Positions 37,878-60,231 of a DNA stretch of 64,000 nucleotides are shown in pieces (within the stretch, counting starts at the first letter, position 1; each line of letters starts with the position of its first letter). The notes beneath the pieces are model-generated. The model worked only from the letters and a program-made list of their open reading frames with translations. It did not search any database and had not been told where the DNA came from. The DNA lies in the NCBI GenBank assembly GCA_945859605.1, contig OX243811.1:40761776-40825775 (forward strand), in the 5' to 3' direction. The translations under genes and the position numbers were made by a program. This stretch comes from Lumbricus rubellus (taxonomy: Eukaryota > Annelida > Clitellata > Crassiclitellata > Lumbricidae).

Positions 37878-40800
37878 GGATGATGAGGATGATGATGACA
37901 GCAGTACTTAATAATAATAATAATAGCAATGATGATAATAATGACGACGACGACGATAATGATGATGGTGATAGTGGTGGTGATGGTGGTGATGATGATA
38001 ACATAAAAAATTATAACCACTTGCATCTCCTAATAAAGTTTTGAACACCCGCGAAATCTCAAATACTGCCGGTGAACAGAAAAAATAAGATAAAAAATTA
38101 TGATAATAACAATAAGGACAATAACAATAAAAAAAATACATTTTCACAGAATCTCTGGCATTGAACACTCCAGTATTCAGCGAAGACTATAGGCTTATGA
38201 TTAGACCTATACCGGCTAGCCATTCTGATCACTAACTAACGGCAGCAGCAGCAGCAACAACAGCAACATTGAATAGTAGAATCAAAATCGCAAGTGCATG
38301 TCAACAGAGCCGTTTTAACGCCTAGGCACGCGAGGCACGTGCCTAGGGCTCCGCGCAAAAGGGGGGCCCCGCGGCGACCCAAAATAATAGACTACATCAA
38401 TAACAGAATTGTAATGAGCAACATGTCACACGAACTTTGATGTAGGCCTATGTTAAACTAACATTTATTTTTACACTTTAGCCTAATACAAATATTGCTA
38501 AAATGTAGGACTTTTTGAGCAACGGGAATAAGCTAATTCCAGTTCAAGAAAGTCGGGCATAGATTACTATTAGACTAGGCTATATACACCTGTTTCAGGC
38601 TGTCTGCAGTTATACGTTATAGTTATACTGTAATGGTCCAGAAGCAACAGAGCTGAGTTGCAGAACTTGATACGCAAAGAAATTATTATAGAAATAATAA
38701 TTACAGGAATACTAATTGAAACTTTCAACCACTTTTTTGCAAGCACTGAAATAATAATATTGTAATTTTGCTAGGATCGCAGTTTACAATGCTACCATTA
38801 CATTGTGGAAACTGATAAAGAAATTATTATAATTGTAAGAATAGCCTATTTATTGAAGTCTTAGAGACTTAGAGTCTTAGACTATTCAAGTCAGCACTGC
38901 AATAGTTGATAAATTTTGTTAAGATGGCAGCTTAAAATGCTGCCATTGCAATGTAAAAATTCAAAATTTTCCCGTGGGGGTAGGCACATTCCCTCCCTTG
39001 CACCTCCCCACTGGGTGCTACGCGTCTCAGCGATCGATCGGCATACACTCGTTCTCCGCCCCCCAGAAACCTTTCCCTCCAGATGTGGGAACTAGATGAG
39101 ACTCATAGTTACGTTTAGAATTAGTGTTTGTGCATGCCTAGGGCCCCACAATTCCTTAAAACGGCCCTGCATGTCAATAGCAATTTAAAGCCATAGTTTA
39201 TTACAATAAGCAATGTAAAATTGCGCATGCTCTTTCAACTGGAAAAGGTGGGTCTGCATTCTCGATAAGATTCACAAGCGTTCAGTCATGAGTCATAACC
39301 TGCAGGTCTTTTAGTTGACTGTTAATAGGCCTAATAATATTATTATTTCTCCTCAAATATCTATCATTTGGCAGAAATCCTCTTCAGCAGCGTTCGCAAT
39401 TTTTGCAAAATTTAGATGTCTCATCGCTTGTGATTCTGACCCTGCGCGGGTGCCGCGGTTGCCTATAGGTTAAGTTTCGTATAATTAACCTTGTGTTTCA
39501 TTACTTTATTTATTTTGATTGGGCCTATAAAAATTATGTACTTTAGCCTGACACTCGTTGAGAGAAGCTGATATAATTTCGCATTTCAGAGGAGCTGAGA
39601 TATCAGCTTGTGAAAACTCGTGCTCGATATATCTGCACACAAGAATCTCTAGCGTCTTTGGTCGTCGAGGTTACGAGAACAGTCGAAGTTCAGGTAATGT
39701 CGTCGTCTTATCCTCTCTGTCCATGGACTGACAGCGCAGTCGATAGGACCAGGTGTCCGCTGTAAGCCTAATTGTATCGCAGAGAGTAGCATGCTATAAA
39801 TGGTAGCATGACCAGAGCGACGATCGACCCGGTTTTGTGCCATGACTTATGCAGTCTTTATCTATAATACAATTTTGCCTTGCCTTCTTCGTCGAGGTTT
39901 GGGCGTCGAATCATGGATATTCCAAGGCGAGGTTTCCGGAGTCGTTGATTAATCGGTTCACATGTAACATTAATCGGAACAATATTATTAACTCCTATTA
40001 TAAGAGCTCGCTTATTGTATGCGGTGCATTCCAATTCAATCATCGCACAGAGAGTTTATCGCACAGTAAATTTACGGCGTTACGCAGGTTAATGAGGTTA
40101 TACATGTATAATTTATTTATTATGATTTGTTTCCATCATCACTGATGAAAATGGTGTCAATGTCAACGCCTGCATAACATTGTCGGTAGCCATAGGTCTA
40201 CAACTCTACAGGTAGTGCCTTTGTAGTATATAGACTATATACATGTATAATTGAGATATGGTGCTATGCAAAGGTTCACTTATACACTGGTAGATAATAG
40301 ATAATAGGCCCAACTATTCTCACAGTATCGGCTAGCATTAAAATCGTAACCGATCATCAGACATCAGTACTAGTCTATAATTATAGCATTAAGGGCTTAC
40401 CCGGCTTAGCCTATAGTTCTTGTCTGGATACAGAAACCTCATTTGAATTCAGATTAACTGATTCAAACTTTAAATGCTTTTGTTGCATGGGATTGCATTG
40501 AATCGAACAGAAGATCTTTGTGCATGGTAGTTACGAAGGATGCGTAACCTTGGAATCAATGTTGGTGGAAGACGCAGATCTTCCCATCCTTCCATCTTTC
40601 GATCAGCTTCATCTGACTCCAGACGATCCGTTTATCATTCTCTTTTCCGGCGGAACTACTGGCCTTCAAAAGGCCGTTCTACTATCGCATCGCAATCTTC
40701 ACGCGGGAAATACAATTAACAAGTGAGTTACGTTTTAAAATGTGTCATTTTGGCTTAGAAATCATTAATTTTAAAGTTCTTGAACAAGGCCAACTCAAAA

Positions 40801-43800
40801 TAACTATGTATGTGGCGTACGTTTTCCGACTATTTACACGTCGACCTACTGGATTACCGTATGTTAAAATAAGCTGACAGCATGACGCAGTTGACTACAA
40901 CTGTTGCTGATGAACGAAGCATTTTGGCAGAGGCGCAACCACGGTCTTTTTTTGTTGGGGGAACTTATAACATAAATTCCGAGTCGAATTTCCAGAATTA
41001 GCCTAATACAAATGTGATCAATATTATAAGAATTCACTAAAGCCAAAGTTTTTGCCATTTCACATAATACTGCAAACCTTGCTTTTCTCACATATTCTAT
41101 ATCTCGAGCTCTTCGTTCCTCACCTCTCTCACCGCTTCAATTCTACTCGTGCAAGCCACATCTGATTAGCCTATTATCTAACCGCCCGCCCGGCCTTTTT
41201 GGACGTGGATCCGGAAATAATAAATTATTATTTTTGACCTTACCTGCATCCTATAAGCTTACATGTGTATCGATTTGGCTAAGAGCCAGCGACTTAACTT
41301 TTTGAGCGCTGCTAAACTTTCGTGATTATTGTTGCGATTGGGATGGTTAGATCTAGGTCCATGGGAGCATAGCAATCATACCTTGATAATAAGGTTATTT
41401 CGTAGAGCCCAATCAACCACTGATTGATGAATAATGACTCAATCAAATACTGATTGATGAATAACAATTAAACCTAATAAATTCCTAGCCACACTCTGCG
41501 GTTTGAAGGACAAAAAAGTTGACACAAAAGTTCCTCTTTTCGTTTAGCATAATTACATGACCCATTGTCATAGGTATAATTATTGCGAATTATTGATTGC
41601 CTTTGTGTTATTCAATATGTACAGTCATCCGACGTCGAAGCTTATAGGCAAGCGACAGGTCCTTTTCTCGCCATTGTCACACATTTTCGGATCATTTATG
41701 GCTTTGTTTTGCATGGCGAAACAAGGCACTACATTCCTGATGAAGCAGTTCCACTTTGCGGATTACCTCAAGGTCCTACAGGACAACAAGGTACCATATA
41801 TATTTTTTACCGAAGCAGGTCGTTTTGGCGCCGCCGTTTTGGCGCCGGACGTTCTGGCGCCGCCGTTTTGGCGCGACCGTTTTGGCGCCGGACGTTTTGG
41901 CGCCAGAATTTTTTTTTACCCTCGTTCTGGAATATAAAAAATTATAAAATTGTAGCTAATCGTAGGGGGTTCATTTACACACATTTTGATGTAAATTTTG
42001 TAATGATATTCCACGCCATTCAAAAGTTATGTCCGAAATAGCTAAGAATGTATGTATAACACATGCGTCGTGAGGGTCGGTTAGGGTCAGGTTAGGCGTC
42101 GTGAGGGTCGGTTAGGGTTAAGTATAGGGTTATTGCAGTCATTCGGTCTCGTAGACGGCGTTTAGGGTATAGATTACGGTTAATTATTACACCACTGAAT
42201 GAAACTTGAAAAATAAATATTGCACTTCGTACTGATGTATTTGTAAACTGAACCGAAAATAAGCTGCTGATTCAAATTTTATATGGGCGCCAAAACGGCG
42301 GTGCCAAAACGGCGGCGCCAAAACGGTCGCGCCAAAACGGCGGCGCCAAAACGTCACGTACCGTCTTGTTTCAATTCGCTAAATATTGGGAAAATTTTAG
42401 TATGATTAATCAGCAGGCATTAGAGATGTAAGAAAAACAGTTTGGCTTACATTTAATTGAATCTAACAGAAAATTGCTTGTAAACTGAAATTTCGGCATA
42501 TGAAGTTTAAATATTCATATCTTTTTATCCATTCAACTTTGGTTCTTGAAATTTTGGAATCATATTCTTGGTCCAATTCTCTAAATATTTGGAAACTTTT
42601 AGTGTGATATGTCGCAGGGCATCGGAGATATTTGAAAAACCGTTTGGCTTACTTTTTTGAACCACGGTGTATAGGCCTATCATGAGTCCGTTCCCACGAA
42701 GAGTTATCGAGACCTGCTGTAATTACAGAGAGCAAGCAAACCAGAATTTGGTGAGTAGGCCTATATTAATTTCTTTTATTGCAGATTGAGGACATAATCG
42801 TTGTCCCTCCGATTGCTGTGCTCCTGGCCAAGAGTCCTGAGGTGGATAAGTATCGTCTGACGCTCAAGCACATCTCGTCTGGTGCAGCTCCTCTCAGCGC
42901 AACGGTGGAGAACCAACTGATGGAACGATTTCCAGGAGTCGTTTGTTTGCAGGGTAAATAAAAGATTCGAAATATTATGTCAATTGCTCAATCTAATAAT
43001 ACTAGGCGTTTTACTATTAAATCTTATGGCACTAAAGTATGGAACACAATACCAATATTATTCACATTCGTCAATCCAATAGTCTGCAGGTATTTGAAAA
43101 AACTTCGTGTTCTTCTACTTTCCTCCACTAAAGCTACTTGAAATGAACATGACCATGTGTAGTTAAGAATATAGTTAAGTACCGGTACTTAGTTAGCCTA
43201 AGTTTGTTTCTCTACACGCTCTTGACAATATAAACTTTTCTGCAAACTGTCATCACCTAATTTGATTTAGTCTCTTTCATTTCAGCTATCTTGATTAATT
43301 TTTTTCTTGGAAATTTTTTTGCTTGGGTGACCCTTCCCAGCGGGATGTCCATCCCTTGTTTATGCTGTTGTGAATGCTACACATTTTAATTGCAATATTA
43401 CTGAGCCAATGGTATCTTAAGTCCGGATGACAGTCAGCTTTGTAGCAAGCACTGAGAGTGACAACTGACCATGAAGTCATCTTGGAATCGTTCATTATCT
43501 GTTATGCTTAATATTTTCACATTAACAAATCTATAGCCGAGCTTTACACTTGTGTGCCTTCGCTTTCTGCTGTGTAGTGTACGGCATGACTGAGTCGTCT
43601 GGCGGCGTTAGCACAATTCCGGTGACTGACAAAGCACAGACCAGCGTCAACAGAAAGGCCATGTCAGTTGGACCTCCATGCGTCAATGTCCAGATGAAGG
43701 TAGACTTTACCACAGGCTTGAAATATCCGAATAAATCGAATATAAAGTCATATTACATACCTACATCAGTCCTCCCAGCCATCATTATATCTCAGTCAGA

Positions 43801-46800
43801 TGTTCACCGTCTGCTCACCTCGCTCAACTTGCTCTTATCCTGCGCCAACACTCCTTCGCCCTTCTCTCACCATATCAATAAAATTCGCAAAATGTTCTAT
43901 AACTATGCTGCTGCTTCGCTTCGTTGTAATAAACTCCGAACAAATATCTGACCCATCCACATAATACGACATGTCTTTTCATAATAATAAATCATAATTA
44001 TGGCCTACTTATGACTTGCCATCTCTTATTGTCTGCCAGCTTGGCTCTCCGGATCTTGATCTCCTGCCTATCGATTTGTTGTGATTAAGTGCTATTGAAA
44101 CTGAATAACCTACAGTAGTGGCCATATTATTATGGTAAAGGCTAAAAACACAGTTATTTTCACATTTTGCACTTATTTTCTGCAACCAAAGGACTGAGAA
44201 CATCATAGGCTATATATATAGACATATAACATACCAAATTACATGGCACGGCATGGCATGGCATGGCATGACATTTCCTGACCTGGCATGGCAGGGCATG
44301 ACATGGCCTGGCATGTCAGGTCAGGCAAGGCAAGGCATGGAAATGCATGGCATACCAAGGCATTGCATGGCATGGCATGGCATGACAAGGCACGGCAGGG
44401 CATGGCATGGCCAGGCATGGCATAACATGGCATGCATGGTATGGCAAGGCATAGCATGGCATGGCCAGGCATGACATGGCATATCATGACATGGCATGGC
44501 ATGACATGAATGGTATGGCAAGGCATAGCATGGAAGGCCATGACATGGTATGGCAAGAATGCATAGCAAAGCACAGCATGGAAGGTCATGGCATGGCATG
44601 TCATGGCATGGCATGACACGGCATGGCAAGGCATGGCATCAAATGGCATGGCACGGCATGGCATGGCATCAAATGGCATGGCATGGCCTGGAATGGCATA
44701 GCCTGGAATGGCATGGCGTGGCGTGGCATGGAATTGCCTGGCATGACATGGCATGGCCTCGCCTGGCATGGCACGGCATGATCTGGCATGGTAAGGCATG
44801 GCTTGGCATGGCAAGGCAAGGCAAGGTATGAAAAGGCATGGCATGTCAAGGCATGGCAAGGCATGGAAAGACATGACATGTCAGGTATGGCATGGCATGG
44901 TATTCATGGCATGGCATGCATGGCATCGCGTGGCATGGCAGGGCAAGGCATGGCATGGCAAGGCATGGTAAGGCATGGTATGGTAAGGCATGGCATGGCA
45001 GGGAATGGCATGGCAAGGCATGGCAAGGCTTGGCAAGGCATGGCATGCATGGCTTGGCAATGCATGGCATGGCATGGTATGGAATGGCATGGGCCGCATG
45101 GCATGGCATTGCATGGCAAGGCATGGTATGGCAAGGCATGGCATGGCATGGCAAGGCATGGCAAGGCATGACAAGTCATGGCAAGGCATGGCAAGGCATA
45201 GCAAGGCATAGCATGGCAAGGCATGACATGCATGGCTTGGCAATGCATGGCATGGCATGGTATGGAATGGCATGCATGGCATGGCATGGCATTGCATGGC
45301 AAGGCATGGCATGGCAAGGCATGGCATGACATATCTCAACTAGGCTGAAACAAAAACAATGCTTAAGGGCCTTATTACTTACAGAAACTACCCGTTATGT
45401 ACCAAAAACCGTTTTTTTTTCAGCCTTTACCATAATAATATGGCCACTACTGTAGTTCCCGCGATTTCGCCTTTTTTGCGCTGTAGAAGTTTCGAGATTA
45501 CGATAACGATCATCTTTGACAATAATAATAATTGTTAAGTTGTCAATGCGAATAGGACACGTGATGCTGATAGTGAAGCGCTGTCGCTCATAGCGCTGTC
45601 GTGTTTCACATAGATACTTGTCAGATATTTTTTGCTGTAGCCTACTTGTAAATAGACTAACTGTCTACTGCTACTTGTATATGTATACTATTGTATAGGT
45701 CATCGATCTGACGACGTCAAAGCCGTTAGGTCCGAATCTCAATGGAGAGATCTGTGTCAAGAGCCCGACAGTGATGCTGGGATATATGGGCGACAAAGAG
45801 GCAACAGCATCCACGATCGATCAACAAGGATGGCTGCATACCGGTATAACTGAATAGTTCATGTTTTAGAAAATTTCTTCTTGCTTCGTTTGATCGCCAG
45901 AAGGTGTCAGATAGACAGACAGATACGGAAGATACATATATCCATGCACGCAGATAGACATAAGCCTACAGACATACAAACAGACAAATACACAGACAGA
46001 CACCCACAGGTCCTATGCGTACATCAATAAATGCACTCATACAATTAATGTCATGCAGGCTAAGTACACTTTGAACATTAAGTCAACTATGTAATCAACT
46101 CTTAGGTCTACATATAATTAGTTAGGTTCAAATAAGCGTAGACATAGGCGTAGGAGACGGGGTCCAGGGGGGGCAAATGCCCCCCCAAGTCTGATTTTTC
46201 GGGCAAGCAGACCCGAAAAAAATATAAACAAGGTTTTTTTTAATTACTTTTTTATTTTTCCGGGTCTTTTGCCCGAAAAATCAGACTTGCCCGAATAAAA
46301 AGGGTAGTCAAACCTTTCGGGCAAAAAGTAAAGGGAAATTTCAGAAGATTTCGGCCGGATTACTAAAAAAAGGTCGTCAGAATTTTCGGGCAAACGAAAC
46401 GGGAATTTTTCTTAAGATTTCGGCCCGATGAAAAAAATTTCGGGCAAAAGTCTCATTTTTGCCCCCCCCCCCCCCAACGCTGAAATGTCCCCTACGCCTA
46501 TGAGCGTAGACCTACATGTATTCTCGCTATAGGTTTCCATTGATTTGTATAAAATATTCTCTGCAAAGACATGTTTCAAACCGCCATTCTGCAATAGTTC
46601 AGTTTCCGAACTACATTCGTGTCTTCCTTGAAAGGAAAGAAGGAGTTATGCAGTTCTAAAAATTCCTTTAAAACAGCCCTGTTCTAACCGCCATTCTGCA
46701 ATAGTTCAGTTTCCGCTCTCTCTGTAATTTAGGCGATATTGGATATTACGATGAAGACGGATACTTCTACATTGTCGATCGACTAAAGGAGCTCATCAAA

Positions 46801-47819
46801 TACAACGCTTACCAGGCTAGTACATCGCGACTAGCACACAACGACTAAATGAAACAGTACAGTTATGTAGACAACATAACAAAATTTGCCGCATCATGCA
46901 TGATATATATTATATATATACATATTTATATATATTTATATTATATATAGTTATATATATATATCATAGAATGAAAGTTATCATATTAGGTAATGCTTAA
47001 CTTAAATATGCACATATTTCCATTTATTTTTATCAATACCATGATTATTGCTTTAATTGAAATAGTTAGCCTACACAGAGAAAGGCAATGCAAGGTATAC
47101 CAGAAAGTATAATCTATATGTCTCTAGATATTTGGGGCCATTCTGAATGATCAATGCACTATACGGTCGTTGTCTCTTTTTAATGTGTAGGTGGCTCCTG
47201 CTGAGCTGGAGGCCGTTCTCCTATCGCATCCACAGGTTGCTGATGCTGGTGTTGTGGGGATACCAGATCCCAAGGCAGGAGAACTACCGACTGCATTGGT
47301 AGTCAAGAAACAGGATGCAACGGTCACCGAACAAGAATTGGAACAGTTTGTCTCAGGTATACAATCCTACAGTCAGTCAAAAATGAAGGCATTTAGAAAT
47401 ATTATGTGCACAAACAGTCTACATGTAGGCCTATAACAAGTGTTCGCAAAGAACAACACAACCGTAAAAATTGGCCAACTTATCAGAGAATTCATTTGTT
47501 AAGTACCGACAAAGTTGTGTTTGGTACTTAACATAGGAATTCTCTGACGCAAATGACGTAATTGTGACGTCAATATTCATGCCAAAGCTTCATATTTTAA
47601 TCAGTGTAAGATAATTATCTCAGGATAAAATCAATTTTAAAATTTTGAAAATCGATTAAGATTTGCCTGTTTTATTCACATTATAAAAGGGGGTCCCGAT
47701 TTATTGGGACACAGTGTAGTATAATTGGGTCTATAATTTATTATTATTATTAATTTTATACTATTATTATTATCATTATTATGCCGATCATGTTTATGCT
47801 ACTGCGGCTACCGTTTCTG

Positions 47820-47861
<42 letters not shown>

Positions 47862-48101
47862 GGATGATGATGCAGAGGACTATTGCAACACTAGCAACGG
47901 TTATGGTGATGATACTGATATACTGATGAAGACGATAGCGATGATGACGCCTCATCTGTTGTTGTTTTATGTACAGAGCGAGTTGCTCCGTACAAGAGAC
48001 TGCGTGGCGGAATCAGGTTCGTTGCATCTATTCCGAAGACGGTGAGTGGAAAGATCCTACGCCGCGAAATGAAGAAGATCCTTCTCAACGGAAAACTCTA
48101 A
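34974..48101 (+). CDS. Acyl-CoA synthetase / 4-coumarate:CoA ligase-like protein, copy A, complete, 11 exons, 541 aa
   Basis: Exons: 34974-35099, 37535-37742, 39590-39693, 40511-40722, 41625-41790, 42785-42953, 43578-43699, 45699-45843, 46733-46815, 47191-47356, 47977-48101; phases agree throughout. Adenylate-forming enzymes of this class (4CL, luciferase, medium-chain acyl-CoA synthetases) make an acyl-AMP and then the CoA thioester. Landmarks: [15 protein letters not shown] near the N-terminus; P-loop [10 protein letters not shown] (191-200), where most relatives have [35 protein letters not shown] (330-337); HTGD (D418); [15 protein letters not shown] (R433); [22 protein letters not shown] with the C-terminal catalytic Lys at 526. 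Length is typical (540-560). It ends LLNGKL; -GKL is at best a weak peroxisomal PTS1. The exon 9 donor is GC. Substrate cannot be predicted. Confidence 0.92.
35794..37475. mobile_element. TTAA-flanked element with long imperfect inverted repeats, in copy A intron 1
   Basis: TTAA at 35790-35793 and 37476-37479. Ends AGCCCAAGTTTAATG and AAACTTGGCCT are inverted, and further inverted blocks follow, including GTTGACACATAAGCC (35965 on) against its complement ending at 37212 with about 50 bp nearly matching. Inside, a unit of about 125 bp starting GGTAAACTTGTATAC is directly repeated (35989 and 36114). Copy B has a plausible empty site, TTTTAAGCATAGGCC, at about 52391. No transposase ORF is seen, so it is probably a non-autonomous piggyBac-type element. 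Confidence 0.7.
35881..35913. repeat. Perfect purine/pyrimidine hairpin, 15-bp stem
   Basis: CCTCCCCCTCCCTTG, a TCT loop, then CAAGGGAGGGGGAGG: a perfect inverted repeat with one all-pyrimidine arm. It lies within the TTAA element. Confidence 0.85.
37745..37905. repeat. (ATG)n microsatellite after copy A exon 2
   Basis: Starts three bases past the exon 2 donor and runs about 35 near-perfect units. The same position in copy B has a far longer array (52645-53128). Confidence 0.9.
38305..39169. mobile_element. hAT-type element, 865 bp, in copy A intron 2
   Basis: Ends CAGAGCCGTTTTAA and TTAAAACGGCCCTG are inverted, continued by CCTAGGCA / TGCCTAGGG. CATGTCAA at 38297-38304 and 39170-39177 is an exact 8-bp duplication. 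The interior holds decayed copies of a monomer around TTAAAATGCTGCCATTGCA (about 38780 and 38930) that is also repeated at 62.8-63.6 kb. No transposase is seen. Confidence 0.85.
41822..42358. mobile_element. Element with GGCGCC-monomer arrays at both ends, in copy A intron 5
   Basis: The left end has about six head-to-tail copies of CGTTTTGGCGCCG-like units (41822-41905); the right end has about five in the reverse orientation, GGCGCCAAAACG (42292-42358). The middle contains two copies of CGTCGTGAGGGTCGGTTAGG. A core of about 90 bp near 41960-42045 (CATTCAAAAGTTATG and neighbours) resembles 61070-61145 in the TTAA element of the 61-kb region. A target duplication could not be fixed; TACC on both sides is possible. 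Confidence 0.6.
42366..42655. repeat. Diverged direct repeat in copy A intron 5
   Basis: Segments of about 90 bp at 42366 and 42570 share CAATTC-CTAAATATT-GGAAA, GCAGGGCAT and TTTGGCTTAC motifs in order. They are an old tandem or transposon-derived duplication, about 200 bp apart. Confidence 0.55.
42992..43141 (+). pseudogene. LINE reverse-transcriptase C-terminal relic
   Basis: One frame reads [20 protein letters not shown], resembling the 'SIRYQGPKIWNSLP' terminal block of non-LTR retrotransposons, then [10 protein letters not shown] and a stop. It lies in copy A intron 6 and is absent from the shorter equivalent start of the copy B intron. Confidence 0.55.
44113..45452. mobile_element. 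Tc1/mariner-type TIR element enclosing a pentamer satellite, 1340 bp, in copy A intron 7
   Basis: The first bases, CAGTAGTGGCCATATTATTA, continue TGGTAAAGGCT, and the exact reverse complement closes the element (45422-45452). TA dinucleotides at 44111-44112 and 45453-45454 are the expected target duplication. Between the TIRs are short unique arms and the ATGGC pentamer array. No transposase ORF. The matching intron in copy B is only about 760 bp and lacks it. Confidence 0.88.
44243..45329. repeat. Degenerate (ATGGC)n pentamer array, about 1.1 kb
   Basis: Variants ATGGC, AAGGC, ATGAC and ATAGC alternate for nearly 1.1 kb, with larger segments reused (for example TGCATGGCTTGGCAATGC at about 45048 and 45229). 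Long ORFs in several frames on both strands come from the period and are not genes. Confidence 0.95.
46143..46502. mobile_element. hAT-like MITE, 360 bp, in copy A intron 8
   Basis: Ends CATAGGCGTAGGAGA and TCCCCTACGCCTATG are inverted. AGCGTAGA at 46135-46142 and 46503-46510 is an exact 8-bp duplication. The equivalent place in copy B (59757-59764, AGCATAGA) is empty. Same family as 58661-58946, in opposite orientation; both interiors contain GCCCGAAAAATC motifs. Confidence 0.92.
47821..47861. repeat. (CTG)n microsatellite in copy A intron 10
   Basis: About 13 perfect CTG units followed by GATGATGATG; 115 bp upstream of the last coding exon. Confidence 0.9.
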
Positions 48102-48254
48102 AAACGCAGCCACGTCTTCAGTGGAGTGCTGTGGCTTCATTCAAGGGATGACGCATCTGAGTAAAAAGCGATCGAAACTTATACCACAATTTTCACTTTT
48201 GACTCTAAAAAAGGAAATCTGACTTTTCATATTAATATAATTATGTAGTATAAC

Positions 48255-48260
48255 AATAAA
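48255..48260 (+). promoter_or_regulatory. Candidate poly(A) signal of copy A
   Basis: AATAAA 154 nt after the stop codon, the first canonical hexamer downstream. Confidence 0.5.
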
Positions 48261-49362
48261 AGTAACGAAGTTTGATATTTGCGTTTAAACTCTACATCTA
48301 CACACATTTAAGATTGTGATTAAAGCTTTTACCAATAGCCTATAGGCCTAGCCTATTTGGAAATCTGTTGTCTGCCTAAATTTGTAAGCAATAGAACTAA
48401 AGCACACACACACACAAGCACACACACACATATAAATATATATATATGTATATAAAGGCCTAATGCTATATGCAGGCCTAGGCCCTAGGGTGTGTACGAT
48501 TTAGACGCTGTGTTTCGCTAAACTAAACAGGCCTACGTGTGCACAGCGGCCACAGTCTATCTCGACGTCGATCTGTGTAGCCTATATTATAATATTATGA
48601 CCTGATATTGTACCCAGGGCCGGTCCTAGCTCAAATGGCGCCCCAGTCAAAGTGCGCATTAAATTTTTGGCGCCCACTGATCCAAATCTTCTACAATCTA
48701 CAGGAGCTCACGTGCAAAGTGCAGGATAGCTAAAATATTCGGATTGAAGATCAATGCAAAAACTAAAACAATGACTATAGGGAAACAACATGAGAAACTT
48801 AGAGTAAAGCTGGAAGAGGAGACGTTCAAGAAGGTGACGGAATTTTTTTTATCTGGCAGGACTGATTGAAGAAAATGGCAAATGCATAGGAGATTTAAAA
48901 CGGAGAATCTGTTTACATACATAAATTAGTTCTTTATAGCCTAGGTAACGATAATATATATATATATATATATATACATTACGTTAATTGTGAGAGAAGA
49001 GAGCGACCGAGACAGACACAGATAGACAGTGAAGTTATCGACAGAGACAGAAAGAGAAAGAGAGACAGACAGAGATAGACAGACAGACATACAGAGACAG
49101 AGACAGAGTCAGAGAAACGATGCTACATCGACTGAACCTTTGTTCTTAATTATTATTATCTCTCTCTGTGCCAGGGACAAAATCAGGATCAAAGGTTTAG
49201 TCGCTGTTATATCCAGTGTTTAGCGACATTTTGTCAGCATTAGGTAAGTCATTCTGTTGCAATCTAAAACAGTCTCTAGCAGGAGTCGAAACTTGAATAG
49301 TTCAACTCAACATTTTTTGCTTCAGTCGAGCGTGTAATAATATTATTAATTCCTCGTTCCAA
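48261..49362. other. Spacer between ligase copies A and B, including the copy B upstream region
   Basis: Contains (CA)n and (AT)n tracts (about 48402, 48953). A GGGCCGGTCCTAGC sequence near 48617 resembles a hAT end without a recognisable partner. From about 48980 it matches the copy A 5' flank, so the probable copy B promoter lies in 48980-49362. Distance from copy A stop to copy B start is 1.26 kb. Confidence 0.5.
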
Positions 49363-59996
<10,634 letters not shown>

Positions 59997-60231
59997 GCTA
60001 GTACATCGCGACTAGCACACAACGACTAAATGAAACTGCAGTTATGTAGGCAACTTGATATATATTCGCTGCATCATGCGTATGCATATTATCTTCTTCT
60101 TTAGTGTTCTGCCCTTATAGGCTTGTCCGATATTCCAACGACACCATTCTTGTCTATGCTGTGCTCTTACCTTGATTTGTTTAGGCCTAGCCTATCCTCG
60201 TCCCTTTTCTCCGTCCATCAACCGGTCCATC
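59997..60231. other. Remnant of copy B intron 9 and breakpoint of homology
   Basis: The first approximately 95 bp match copy A intron 9. Past about 60095 no resemblance to copy A remains. Confidence 0.6.

Noticed and set aside
41822..42358. CRISPR-like array of GGCGCC repeats
   Set aside because: Monomers are about 12-14 bp with almost no spacers, occur inverted at the far end, and lie in a eukaryotic intron.
43700..43951. Extension of ligase exon 7 past its donor as a longer ORF
   Set aside because: The AAG|GTAGAC donor and exact match of exon length to copy B show the continuation is intron.
44239..45339. Overlapping 70-210-residue ORFs on both strands in the pentamer region
   Set aside because: They are a by-product of the ATGGC period, with low-complexity Met/Cys/His/Pro or Trp/His/Gly products.
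48610..48690. hAT element starting CAGGGCCGGTCCTAGC
   Set aside because: Only one end is visible; no matching inverted end or 8-bp duplication was found nearby, so it is noted within the spacer only.
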